From Limosilactobacillus secaliphilus (lineage in GTDB: Bacteria > Bacillota > Bacilli > Lactobacillales > Lactobacillaceae), in NCBI RefSeq assembly GCF_001437055.1, contig NZ_JQBW01000009.1, forward strand, positions 1,209 through 65,208: 64,000 bases of DNA, given 5' to 3'. Under the pieces are notes generated by a model. It had not been told where the DNA came from. It saw nothing but the letters and a program-made list of their open reading frames with translations, and did not search any database. Numbering within the stretch: position 1 is the stretch's first letter; every line of letters begins with the position of its first letter. Of the stretch, positions 18,014 to 26,822 are shown in pieces. The translations under genes and the position numbers were made by a program.

Positions 18014-19390
18014 ATGAATCAAGTTACAAAATATCAGAACAAAAAAGTCTTAGTCATGGGCTTTGGTATTAGTGGGATTAACGCCGCCCACTTACTCGTA
18101 AAGCTGGGTGCCAAAGTTGTGGCTAATGACCAGAAAACGCCTAAAGATCCGGCAGTGGTTAAAGACCTGGAGCAGGATGGGATCAAAGTGATTACCGGTT
18201 CCAACCCGGTTAGTCTGGCTGACGATGGCTTTGACTACCTGGTCAAGAACCCTGGGATCCCTTATGGTGTGCCGCTGGTGGCAGCTTTCGTCAAGAAGGG
18301 GATTCCGATCATTACAGAAGCCGAATTGGGCTATGAAATCTTCCCTGGTCACCTGATCAGTGTTACCGGCTCGAATGGTAAAACCACAACGACAACTTTG
18401 ATTCAGCGGATGTGCGCTGAAGGCCTGCCTCACGAAAGCAAGTACGCGGGCAACATTGGCGTGTCCTTTAGTAAGGTAGCAGCCACGATGAGTGCAGACG
18501 ACACCTTGGTTACAGAATTGTCCAGTTTCCAACTGCTTGGGGCACCTGAGATTCACCCACACATCGCAGTGATCACAAACATTTTCTCCAATCACTTGGA
18601 TTACCACAAGACGCGGGAGAATTACATTAATGCCAAGCTGAACATCACCCGCAACCAGACCAAAGATGATTATCTGATCATGAACTGGGATCGGGACGAA
18701 TGGCAGCAGATCGCCAAGCGGACCAACGCCACGGTAATTCCTTTCTCCCGGCAAGACCGCTCGGAGAAGGGTGCCTATGAGAAAGACGGCAACATTTACT
18801 GGCAAGGTGAAAAGATCATGGCTGCCAGTGACATCCGCCTGATCGGACCTCAAAACGTCGAAAATGCTTTAGCTGCGATTGCTGCCGCTAAGTTGAGTGG
18901 TGTCGACAATCAGGCCATCGTTAAGGTTTTGACCACTTTTGGCGGGGTTCGTCACCGTCTTCAATACGTGATGGAATACAAGGGCCGTCGCTTCTATAAC
19001 GATTCCAAGTCAACCGACATTGAAGCAACTGAGGTGGCCCTGCAAGGGTTTGACGCCCCAGTTATCCTGTTGGCAGGTGGCTTGGACCGTGGCTACACCT
19101 TTGAACGCCTGGTGCCCTACTTCAAGAAACACGTTAAGGCATTGATCGTCTTTGGTCAGTGCAAGGACAAGATGAAGGATGCCGGGAAGCAAGCCGGCCT
19201 GTCCACAATCATCGAGAGTGAAAATGCCATCACGGCGGTTCCGGAAGCATGGAAGCTTAGCGAACCGGGCGACGTCATTCTCTTATCGCCAGCCAACGCT
19301 AGCTGGGACCAATTCCCAAGTTTTGAAGTTCGTGGCGACAAGTTCATTGCAGCAGTTGAAAAATTAACAGGACAAAAGGAGCAAAAGTAA
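18014..19390 (+). CDS. murD: UDP-N-acetylmuramoylalanine-D-glutamate ligase MurD
   Basis: Adds D-glutamate to UDP-MurNAc-L-Ala with ATP. About 458 residues with the N-terminal Rossmann part ([14 protein letters not shown]), P-loop GSNGKTTTT near 115, the [12 protein letters not shown] signature and the [13 protein letters not shown]-terminal motif. A GTG at 18005 is in frame, but GGGGTG sits 7 nt before ATG 18014. Its stop shares a base with the murG start (TAATG). Confidence 0.97.
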   Translation: MNQVTKYQNKKVLVMGFGISGINAAHLLVKLGAKVVANDQKTPKDPAVVKDLEQDGIKVITGSNPVSLADDGFDYLVKNPGIPYGVPLVAAFVKKGIPIITEAELGYEIFPGHLISVTGSNGKTTTTTLIQRMCAEGLPHESKYAGNIGVSFSKVAATMSADDTLVTELSSFQLLGAPEIHPHIAVITNIFSNHLDYHKTRENYINAKLNITRNQTKDDYLIMNWDRDEWQQIAKRTNATVIPFSRQDRSEKGAYEKDGNIYWQGEKIMAASDIRLIGPQNVENALAAIAAAKLSGVDNQAIVKVLTTFGGVRHRLQYVMEYKGRRFYNDSKSTDIEATEVALQGFDAPVILLAGGLDRGYTFERLVPYFKKHVKALIVFGQCKDKMKDAGKQAGLSTIIESENAITAVPEAWKLSEPGDVILLSPANASWDQFPSFEVRGDKFIAAVEKLTGQKEQK

Positions 19391-20496
19391 TGCGATTAAT
19401 GGTATCCGGCGGGGGTACGGGTGGCCATATTTACCCAGCACTCGCTTTAATTGAACGTTTGAAACAGGTTGAACCAGACACAGAGGTTTTATATGTCGGC
19501 ACGACCCGTGGCTTGGAGAACAAAATTGTTCCCGCTGCCGGTTTGAAGTTGGTAACCTTGCACACACAGGGCTTCAAGCGTTCATTATCCTTGGACAACT
19601 TTAAGACCATGTATCTGTTTTTGAAGTCTGTTCACGATGCGAAGAAGATCATTCGTGATTTCAAGCCAGATGTGGTTCTGGGTACTGGCGGCTATGTCAG
19701 CGGGGCAGTGCTCTATGCAGCGGCTCGGATGAAGATTCCGACCGTGATTCATGAACAGAACAGTGTGGTGGGGATTACTAACAAGTTCCTCAGCCACTTT
19801 GTCGATGAGATTGCCATTGCCTTTGAAGCGGCACGGTCACAGTTCCCTGAAGAAAAGGTGACAATGACGGGCAACCCGCGGGCACAGCAAGTCGCAGCCA
19901 ATGCTCAGTCCACTTATTCTTGGACGAAAGACGGTTTAAGTGACGACAAGCCAACGATGATGATTTTTGGTGGTTCTCAGGGTGCACCGAAGATTAACAG
20001 CAGCGTTGTGGAAGCCATCCCAGAGTTCAACAAGCGTGACTACCAAGTCATCTTCGCCACTGGCCAGAAACGTTATGACAGTGTCAAAAAGCAGTTGGCC
20101 AACGTAAAGATTGGTGACAACGTGAAGGTGGTTCCTTACATTCCGGACATGCCAGCTAAGATGCCAAAGGTTGACTTGCTGGTTTCGCGGGCCGGTGCCA
20201 CCACGATTGCCGAAATCACCGCTTTAGGAGTCCCGGCCATTTTGATTCCGAGTCCGTATGTCACGGCTAATCACCAGGTAAAGAATGCCCAGGCATTGGT
20301 TAAGAATGGTGCAGCAGCTATGATTCTGGAAGACCAGTTGGATGGACGCTCATTACTGCTCCAAGCTGATCGCTTAATGAAGAATAAAGAATTGCGTGAT
20401 CAGATGGCGGCTAATTCCAAGAAAATGGGGCGGCCGGATGCAGCTGATCGCTTGATCAAAGTGATGAAGCAGGCCATCGCTGATCATCAGAAGTAA
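19390..20496 (+). CDS. murG: UDP-GlcNAc transferase MurG
   Basis: Peripheral membrane GT28 glycosyltransferase that converts lipid I to lipid II. 368 residues with the G-loops [15 protein letters not shown] (6-20) and [13 protein letters not shown] (about 195), and the donor-binding segment [12 protein letters not shown] followed by PAILIPSPY. It overlaps murD by one base. Confidence 0.97.
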   Translation: MRLMVSGGGTGGHIYPALALIERLKQVEPDTEVLYVGTTRGLENKIVPAAGLKLVTLHTQGFKRSLSLDNFKTMYLFLKSVHDAKKIIRDFKPDVVLGTGGYVSGAVLYAAARMKIPTVIHEQNSVVGITNKFLSHFVDEIAIAFEAARSQFPEEKVTMTGNPRAQQVAANAQSTYSWTKDGLSDDKPTMMIFGGSQGAPKINSSVVEAIPEFNKRDYQVIFATGQKRYDSVKKQLANVKIGDNVKVVPYIPDMPAKMPKVDLLVSRAGATTIAEITALGVPAILIPSPYVTANHQVKNAQALVKNGAAAMILEDQLDGRSLLLQADRLMKNKELRDQMAANSKKMGRPDAADRLIKVMKQAIADHQK

Positions 20497-20552
20497 TTAG
20501 TGATGTCCAAAATAGGAGCCGAATAATCAACTAAGAAGGGGAGGAAAACGGA

Positions 20553-21392
20553 ATGTCAGACGATCGCAGCGGTCACAAAGAGCACGAACGCTATGTGCAG
20601 CGTCTCCATCAACTCGAACAGCCGGAGTTGAGCGCGGATGATGTTGAACGCGAGGATGCTTTGCAGCAAACGTTGCCCAAGTTGACAGCTAAACAGATTC
20701 AAGGCAATCGGCGTCGTTTTATTTCCGTGATCATTCCTTTTGCAGTGATTCTGCTCATTGCTCTGTACATCATCTCACCATTGAACAAGGTCAAAACGGT
20801 GACGGTGACTGGTAATCATGACTTAAGCAGTCGTGAGATTCAGCAAATCACTAATATCAAGCCAGGGCGCTACATCTACAACGTCGTCAAGGAACCCAAT
20901 GCCGCCTTGAAACGAGGCCAGCAAAAAAATCCGCAGTTGAAGGATGTCAAAATCGAACGGACTGGTTGGCGTTCAGTTAAGGTAACGGTGAGCGAGTACC
21001 CAGTCATTGGGGTTATTAACCGCCAAGGCAAGCAACAGGTATTGTTGGGCAACGGCAAGTATCGTTCGCCTGATGGCCCGCTGACCAACTTTGTTACCTA
21101 CAGCAACTTTGAAAAGTCACCAGTGCATCTGAAGATTACTGCCGAGGAGATTGGTACGTTGCCCGAGGCCATCCGTCACAGCATTTCGGATGCCAGCTTT
21201 GCACCGACGAAGCTGAACCCAGACCGGATCCGTTTGCTGATGAATGATGGCAATACCGTTTACGTCACGGCTGACCAGCTGGGTAAAAAGATGAAGTACT
21301 ACCCACAGATTGTGACGAAGATGCAGGGTAACGGTGTCATCGACCTGCAATATGGGGCTTATTCGTATGGTTATGGCGACAAGAGCAAATAA
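20553..21392 (+). CDS. divIB: Cell division protein DivIB/FtsQ
   Basis: A bitopic divisome protein. 279 residues: a charged cytoplasmic N-terminus (1-60), one membrane helix (about 65-87, FISVIIPFAVILLIALYI), a POTRA domain beginning VKTVTVTGNHDLSSREI and a beta domain up to about 255. Ribosome binding site GGGGAGG. It stands 56 bp after murG and before ftsA, the typical dcw position. Confidence 0.93.
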   Translation: MSDDRSGHKEHERYVQRLHQLEQPELSADDVEREDALQQTLPKLTAKQIQGNRRRFISVIIPFAVILLIALYIISPLNKVKTVTVTGNHDLSSREIQQITNIKPGRYIYNVVKEPNAALKRGQQKNPQLKDVKIERTGWRSVKVTVSEYPVIGVINRQGKQQVLLGNGKYRSPDGPLTNFVTYSNFEKSPVHLKITAEEIGTLPEAIRHSISDASFAPTKLNPDRIRLLMNDGNTVYVTADQLGKKMKYYPQIVTKMQGNGVIDLQYGAYSYGYGDKSK

Positions 21393-21509
21393 CAGACTTT
21401 TCGCATTCTTTTTACCGATTTGTTCCTAATCTGTAAGGCAACTGTGGTAAAATCTAATCGTGTATATAAATAATAAAGACAAAGAAAGTTTTAGGAGGTT
21501 CCGGATCAA

Positions 21510-22898
21510 ATGAGTGATTCACAAATCTACGTCGGTTTAGATATAGGAACCACCTCGGTTAAAGTTCTCGTCTGTGAAAATGTAAAAGGCAGACTGAAAG
21601 TGATTGGTGTGGGCGAGCAGCCTTCTGGCGGTCTTAATCGTGGTGTGATTGTCGATATCGATAAGACTGCAAGTTCCATTTCAAAGGCGGTTGCTCAAGC
21701 CACTGCCAAGTCAGGCACCACCATCCGCAAGGTGATTGTTGGCTTGCCAGCTAATTACCTGCAAATGAATCAAGTTCACGGAATGATCACTGTTGCCGAT
21801 CAGGGGCAGCCACGAGAAATCGTTAATCAAGATGTGATTGATGTTGCTCATTCGACTCTTTCGCAGAGTTTACCAGCAGAACGTGAAGTCATTGATTTAG
21901 TCCCAAGGGATTTTGCGGTTGACCAATTCCGAGGCATTAAGGATCCACGTGGCATGTCAGGTATTCGCCTGGAATTATGGGCAACGGTTTACAGCGGCCC
22001 GAAGACGATCGTTCACAACGCCAAGAAGGCCATTGAACAGGCTAACTTACAGATTGAGGACTTAGTAGTCGGTCCAATTGCTACTGGCTTCAATATCTTG
22101 AGTGATGGCGAACAGGACTTTGGGACGATTATCATGGATCTGGGTGCTGGTCAAACCACTACCAGTATCATTCACGACCGTCAATTGAAGTACTCCTACG
22201 TTGATCCTGAAGGTGGCAACTTCATTACCAAGGATATTTCCACGGTTCTGAATACCTCGTTGAAGAACGCCGAAAAATTGAAGCTCGACCATGGTTATGC
22301 TGATAGTTCACAAGCCGATGAAAACGTGCAATTAGCAGTTGATGTGGTCGGCAAGACACAGCCGGTCAACTATACGGAAGAGTACTTAGCCGAAGTTATT
22401 GAGGCACGGGTTCGTCAAATTATGCGGCGCGCTAAGGACAAGCTTGATTCCATCAATACTCCACACCTGCCTGGTGGTGTTGTTCTGTATGGTGGAGTTG
22501 CTGGTTTGCCAGGTATCAAGCAGATCGCAGCTGACTACTTCAACGGCAACGTCCGCGTATTTATTCCTGATCAGATGGGCATTCGGCGGCCATCATTTGC
22601 CAATGCTTTATCGCTGTGTATGTATGAGAGCAGCTTGAGCGACGTTGACCAGTTACTGAAGAGCACAGTTCATGATGGTGATGTCATCGTGAGCCGGCAC
22701 GAAGAGCAAGATAACACGCCAAATCCAGCTCCTGCTCATAAGTCACGTTTCTTCAGTCGGAAAGCAGAAACTGAAGAACCGCGTCAGCCAAAGCCAAGTG
22801 CTGAACCCGCAAGCAAGCATGAAAAATCTGAGAAACCAGATCATAAGCAGAGCGGCGAGAGTCGGATCAAGAGCTTCTTTAGCAACTTCTTTGATTAA
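21510..22898 (+). CDS. ftsA: Cell division protein FtsA
   Basis: An actin-like ATPase that anchors FtsZ filaments to the membrane. 462 residues, with the actin phosphate-1 loop [15 protein letters not shown] (7-21), [11 protein letters not shown] near 207, and [13 protein letters not shown] near 327. A Pro/Lys/Glu-rich tail (about 400-445) precedes the C-terminal amphipathic membrane helix [12 protein letters not shown]. Strong TAGGAGG site. An extended -10-like TGGTAAAAT about 65 bp upstream suggests an additional ftsA promoter. Confidence 0.96.
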   Translation: MSDSQIYVGLDIGTTSVKVLVCENVKGRLKVIGVGEQPSGGLNRGVIVDIDKTASSISKAVAQATAKSGTTIRKVIVGLPANYLQMNQVHGMITVADQGQPREIVNQDVIDVAHSTLSQSLPAEREVIDLVPRDFAVDQFRGIKDPRGMSGIRLELWATVYSGPKTIVHNAKKAIEQANLQIEDLVVGPIATGFNILSDGEQDFGTIIMDLGAGQTTTSIIHDRQLKYSYVDPEGGNFITKDISTVLNTSLKNAEKLKLDHGYADSSQADENVQLAVDVVGKTQPVNYTEEYLAEVIEARVRQIMRRAKDKLDSINTPHLPGGVVLYGGVAGLPGIKQIAADYFNGNVRVFIPDQMGIRRPSFANALSLCMYESSLSDVDQLLKSTVHDGDVIVSRHEEQDNTPNPAPAHKSRFFSRKAETEEPRQPKPSAEPASKHEKSEKPDHKQSGESRIKSFFSNFFD

Positions 22899-22918
22899 TA
22901 ATTCACGGAGGGACTTCA

Positions 22919-24193
22919 ATGGATAATGCTACAAACACGAATCAACCAGATGAAATGAAAGGTGCCCGCATCAAAGTTATTGGTGTTGGGGGCGGTGGTG
23001 GCAACGCCGTCAATCAGATGATCAAGGAAAAGGTCACTGGTGTCGACTTTATCGTTGCCAACACTGATTTACAGGCCTTGGATGGCTCCCAGGCTAAGAC
23101 TAAGATCCAATTAGGACCTAAGCTGACACGTGGTTTAGGTGCCGGCTCTAACCCAGAAGTGGGTGCCAAGGCGGCTCAAGAAAGTGAATCAGAAATCACC
23201 AAGGTCCTGGACGGCGCTGACATGGTCTTTGTCACTGCCGGAATGGGCGGTGGTACCGGGACTGGTGCCGCTCCGGTTATTGCCAAGATCTCCAAGGATG
23301 CCGGTTACTTGACGGTTGGTGTTGTTACCCGTCCATTTAGTTTTGAAGGTTCCCGGCGTTCACGTCTGGCTGCTGAAGGACTGGAAAAGCTGAAGAAGAA
23401 CGTAGACACGCTGATCGTTGTTGCTAACGATCGTCTGCTGGAAATGATCGACAAGAAGACCCCAATGATGGAAGCCTTCAAGGAAGCCGACGATGTATTG
23501 CGTCAGGGTGTCGAAGGGATCTCTGATCTGATCACCAACCCTGGTTACATCAACCTGGACTTTGCTGATATTCGTCACACGATGGTCAACCAAGGTTCTG
23601 CCTTGATGGGTATTGGTTCCTCCACTGGTGAAAACCGGGCTACTGAAGCTACCAAGAAGGCCATTTCTTCACCACTGCTTGAAGTATCCATTGATGGTGC
23701 TGAACACGTCCTGGTTAACGTTACGGGTGGCAAGAACTTGTCAATGTTTGAAGCTCAGGAAGCTTCCAGTGTTATCCGTGATGCCGCAAATACCAATGTC
23801 GATATTACCTTTGGGATGGCCCTGGATGAAAAGCTGGGCGATGAAGTCCGGGTAACGGTTATCGCTACTGGAATCGACAAGGACAAGCAGCAACAGTCAC
23901 GGTCACGGCGTCCAGTTGATGCTAGCCAAAACGAACAGCCGGCACCACTGCAGTCCGCTGCGCCTGTGTCTGCTGCTAACAATCAACAGCAGCCAGCCAA
24001 CAGTGACAGTGAAGACCCATTCAGTGGTTGGAATGACCCAGGTGCTGGCGATGAAGATAATTCACGGCGTCAACAGAACTTTGATGACGTGAAGAAACCT
24101 GACTTCAGCGTTCAGGATGATGACTTAGGTAATGTTGACGATGGTGGCGAAGACTTGTCAACGCCAGCCTTCTTTAAGAATCGTCGCAAATAA
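22919..24193 (+). CDS. ftsZ: Cell division protein FtsZ
   Basis: A tubulin-like GTPase forming the Z ring. 424 residues with the nucleotide loop [11 protein letters not shown] (about 22-32), the signature [13 protein letters not shown] (about 107-119), the T7 loop NLDFADI, a Gln/Pro/Asp-rich linker (about 325-410) and a C-terminal peptide ending [10 protein letters not shown] that binds FtsA and SepF. It follows ftsA by 20 bp, and a hairpin with a weak T-run separates it from sepF. Confidence 0.98.
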   Translation: MDNATNTNQPDEMKGARIKVIGVGGGGGNAVNQMIKEKVTGVDFIVANTDLQALDGSQAKTKIQLGPKLTRGLGAGSNPEVGAKAAQESESEITKVLDGADMVFVTAGMGGGTGTGAAPVIAKISKDAGYLTVGVVTRPFSFEGSRRSRLAAEGLEKLKKNVDTLIVVANDRLLEMIDKKTPMMEAFKEADDVLRQGVEGISDLITNPGYINLDFADIRHTMVNQGSALMGIGSSTGENRATEATKKAISSPLLEVSIDGAEHVLVNVTGGKNLSMFEAQEASSVIRDAANTNVDITFGMALDEKLGDEVRVTVIATGIDKDKQQQSRSRRPVDASQNEQPAPLQSAAPVSAANNQQQPANSDSEDPFSGWNDPGAGDEDNSRRQQNFDDVKKPDFSVQDDDLGNVDDGGEDLSTPAFFKNRRK

Positions 24194-24207
24194 AGATTTG
24201 TTAGATT

Positions 24208-24241
24208 AAGGGAGGAGCCATCAAGCTTCTCCCTTTGTGTC
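24208..24241 (+). terminator. Partial terminator/attenuator between ftsZ and sepF
   Basis: An 11-bp stem AAGGGAGGAGC / GCTTCTCCCTT (one wobble) with loop CATCAA, followed by the imperfect tail TTGTGTCTTCTTT. The broken T-run suggests only partial termination, which would lower sepF expression relative to ftsZ. Confidence 0.65.
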
Positions 24242-24264
24242 TTCTTTCAGAAAGGAGCATGAAA

Positions 24265-24690
24265 ATGGCTAAATTTTTAAGTAACTTATTTGGAATGGAT
24301 GACGAAGACAGCGCAGCTACTGATTACTACAACCAGGATCAGACGGCTCCGGTCACTACCAATAATCGTAAGGTGGTCTCCATCAATCGTGGTAAGTCTG
24401 ACTTGCACACGAATGGCAAGATTGCCCTGTTTGAACCACGGATTTACGGTGATGCTAAAGAAATTGCCAACCGACTGCTGGATGGTCAGGCAACGATCGT
24501 AAACTTCAGCCAGATGGATCCAAAGATTGCCCGCAAGACGGTGGACTTTCTGAACGGTGCCGTTTTTGCCATCGATGGCGAAATCAAACGGGTCGGGGAA
24601 CAGATCTTCCTGTGCACACCACGCAACGTTGAAGTGAGCGGCAAGGCGGCTGAAGACCTTGCTCGTGAACACGACAGTGAAAACTTTTAA
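24265..24690 (+). CDS. sepF: Cell division protein SepF
   Basis: Bundles FtsZ filaments and anchors them to the membrane. 141 residues: an amphipathic N-terminal membrane helix (MAKFLSNLFG), a variable acidic linker, and the DUF552 core with IYGDAKEIANRLLDG and VDFLNGAVFAIDGEIKRVGEQIFLCTP. Two upstream in-frame ATGs are rejected because AAAGGAG sits 8 nt before this ATG. A ftsZ paralogue function is excluded by size and fold. Confidence 0.95.
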   Translation: MAKFLSNLFGMDDEDSAATDYYNQDQTAPVTTNNRKVVSINRGKSDLHTNGKIALFEPRIYGDAKEIANRLLDGQATIVNFSQMDPKIARKTVDFLNGAVFAIDGEIKRVGEQIFLCTPRNVEVSGKAAEDLAREHDSENF

Positions 24691-24721
24691 TCATTAAGAC
24701 TTTCAGAAAAGAGGTGGACAC

Positions 24722-24985
24722 GTGATTAGTTTTATTGTTTGGGCGATTACTAAATTATTGAATTTATACGGCTTTTTAATCGTAGTCTGGTGTCTGTTGA
24801 CTTGGTTCCCAGGTGCATTACGCACACAACTGGGAGAGTTTTTAAGCCGGCTAGTTGAACCCTATCTTGATTTTTTCCAACGCGTGATTCCACCACTGGG
24901 CGGCATTAGTTTTGCCCCGGTCGTTGCACTGCTGGTCCTCTGGTTTGTGCAGTTAGGAGTCACTGGATTGGCAAGCTGGCTTTAG
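24722..24985 (+). CDS. YggT family membrane protein
   Basis: 87 residues with two hydrophobic helices (about 3-25 and 65-86) joined by the conserved RLVEPYLDFFQRVIPPLGGISFAPVVALL stretch of the YggT/YlmG family, linked to division and membrane organisation. The start is GTG behind AGAGGTGG. It lies between sepF and ylmH, the standard Firmicute order. The molecular role is unclear. Confidence 0.9.
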   Translation: MISFIVWAITKLLNLYGFLIVVWCLLTWFPGALRTQLGEFLSRLVEPYLDFFQRVIPPLGGISFAPVVALLVLWFVQLGVTGLASWL

Positions 24986-24995
24986 GTGGGCAATC

Positions 24996-25781
24996 ATGGC
25001 GAACGAAAATATTACACAGCATTTTCGTCCCGACGAGGTTCCTTTTATTGATTCGATGATGAGCTTAATCAATACCGCGAGCAGTGAGTACCGGCCCGTG
25101 TTGACTGATTTTCTCAATCCGCGTCAGCTATATATCCTGCAAACACTAGTGAATGCGCAGGATCAATTGAAGCTGCGTCATTGGGGTGGCTATCCAGAAG
25201 CGGAGATGCAACGCGCCCTGATCTATCCTGATTATTTCGAGCCGACGGAAGATGATTTCAAACTGCAATTGATTGAAGTTGACTACCCGTCAAAGTTTGT
25301 TGAACTTCATCACCGCCAGATTATGGGTTCTTTACTGGGATCCGGTATCAAGCGTGATACTTTCGGTGATATCTTGAATGAGGATAATCATTGGCAGTTT
25401 TTCATCAAGCGCGAAATGACCGCTTATGTTGGCAGCCAGGTTGACCGGATCGGTAAAACCCATGTTCATTTGATCATGATTGATGTGGACCAACTCGTTC
25501 ATCCAACCGACGACTGGGAACCACTCGACAGCACAGTGTCTTCATTGCGGCTGGACGTAGTGATCTCCACGGCATTCAATTATTCCCGGAACCGTTCCAA
25601 AAACCTGATTGAACATGGCATGGTGCGGGTCAATTGGGAAGAGATCGACCGGCCCGATTATGAATTAGCTGTCCATGACCAAGTTTCGGTCCGTCATAGC
25701 GGGCGGATTAAGTTGACCGCGTTACGGGGCAAAAATAAAAAACAAAAATTAAAAATCGCATTAGCAGTGATTAATGCATAA
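24996..25781 (+). CDS. ylmH: S4-domain RNA-binding protein YlmH
   Basis: 261 residues. The N-terminal two thirds is the YlmH-specific domain (HFRPDEVPFIDSM, RIGKTHVHLIMID), and the C-terminal S4 domain at about 183-250 includes NRSKNLIEHGMVRVNW. S4 proteins bind structured RNA; YlmH homologues have been linked to rescue of stalled ribosomes. It starts 10 bp after yggT and runs into divIVA. Confidence 0.92.
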   Translation: MANENITQHFRPDEVPFIDSMMSLINTASSEYRPVLTDFLNPRQLYILQTLVNAQDQLKLRHWGGYPEAEMQRALIYPDYFEPTEDDFKLQLIEVDYPSKFVELHHRQIMGSLLGSGIKRDTFGDILNEDNHWQFFIKREMTAYVGSQVDRIGKTHVHLIMIDVDQLVHPTDDWEPLDSTVSSLRLDVVISTAFNYSRNRSKNLIEHGMVRVNWEEIDRPDYELAVHDQVSVRHSGRIKLTALRGKNKKQKLKIALAVINA

Positions 25782-25799
25782 GATTTGGAGGATAAGCAA

Positions 25800-26537
25800 A
25801 TGACAGTCTCAGCAGATGAAATTAGTAACAAGAGTTTTGATAACAAAATGCGTGGTTACAACCCACAAGAAGTCCAAAGCTTTCTGCAGGAAGTTGCTGA
25901 CACGGTGCGTCAGTTAAGCGACCAAAATCGTGAATTACAGGAAATCGTGAAGGGCGACAAGGAAAAGCTGCGTTACTTCACTGACTTGAAGGACTCACTG
26001 AACAAGTCCATCCTGGTGGCTCAAGAGGCCGCCGATAAGGTTAAGAACAATGCCAAGAAAGAGGCCGAAATTATGGTGCGTGAAGCCCAGAAGCAGGCCA
26101 CTGACATTGTTTCTGAAGCCAATGATAAGGCCAACGCGGTGGTTGAAGACAGTGCTAACTCTACGCGCAAGTTAGTTACCGAAACCAACGACCTGAAGAA
26201 GCAGACCCGGATCTTCCGGCAGCGGCTGCAGGTTATGCTGGAATCCCAATTGGAAGTTGTTAAGAGCAGCGACTGGGATCGGCTGTTAGCCAATGATGAC
26301 ACTGACAAGTACGAAGAAATTCAAAAGTCATTAGGAAACAAGGTTGACAATTCTCAATCTGCGAGTGTACAATCTGACCAAGTAACTTCAGTAGATCAAC
26401 CTATCTTCAGTGATGGCCCAGAAAGTGCAGCTTCTTCTGCTGCTCAACCGGCTTCTGCAAGTGGCACGGTTGACAACCCACAGGCAGCTGGCAAGACAGT
26501 GGTCATCTTCCCAGATAGCGATTCTGCTGCTAAGTAA
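25800..26537 (+). CDS. divIVA: Cell-pole/septum protein DivIVA
   Basis: A coiled-coil scaffold that senses negative membrane curvature at poles and septa. 245 residues with the conserved head SNKSFDNKMRGYNPQEVQSFL, long coiled coils (about 30-70 and 80-165) and a Ser/Ala/Gln-rich tail. A TTG five codons earlier is inside the ribosome binding site TTGGAGG, so ATG is the start. Last gene of the dcw run before the ileS T-box. Confidence 0.95.
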   Translation: MTVSADEISNKSFDNKMRGYNPQEVQSFLQEVADTVRQLSDQNRELQEIVKGDKEKLRYFTDLKDSLNKSILVAQEAADKVKNNAKKEAEIMVREAQKQATDIVSEANDKANAVVEDSANSTRKLVTETNDLKKQTRIFRQRLQVMLESQLEVVKSSDWDRLLANDDTDKYEEIQKSLGNKVDNSQSASVQSDQVTSVDQPIFSDGPESAASSAAQPASASGTVDNPQAAGKTVVIFPDSDSAAK

Positions 26538-26547
26538 TTCATTTGCT

Positions 26548-26777
26548 AAATTGATGACGGACACAGCGACTATTGAGTGTGGCATTCAGCGAACTGGTGA
26601 TTGGTGAAAGACCAGTGAAAGCCTTGATAGCCTATCAGTCCGGAAAGTTACCCTGAATAGTAGGGGTAACCGGTTCATTACCGTTATTAAATGCCTAAGG
26701 AAACAATCCATTTTGTTTCGAACTAGGGTGGTACCACGAAAAAAGCTTCGTCCCTGATCGGACGGAGCTTTTTTGTT
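26548..26777 (+). promoter_or_regulatory. T-box riboswitch of ileS (tRNA-Ile sensing)
   Basis: The leader ends with the T-box sequence AGGGTGGTACCACG (26725-26738), able to form the antiterminator, then a strong terminator. An AG-bulge-like/GA-rich stem I (GGTGATTGGTGAAAGACC near 26600) is visible. A likely isoleucine specifier ATC lies at 26634-26636. Uncharged tRNA-Ile would stabilise antitermination and raise ileS expression. The T-box carries ACCACG instead of the usual ACCGCG. Confidence 0.9.
26741..26777 (+). terminator. T-box terminator of ileS
   Basis: Stem AAAGCTTCGTCC / GGACGGAGCTTT with loop CTGATC followed by a T-run; mutually exclusive with the T-box antiterminator. Confidence 0.92.
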
Positions 26778-26822
26778 TTAATTTAGCAATTGAATAATGA
26801 TTAAGAGATAGGAGGAGACGCC

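Noticed and set aside
18092-18853. 253-codon antisense ORF inside murD
   Set aside because: Mirror of murD codon bias; no independent support.
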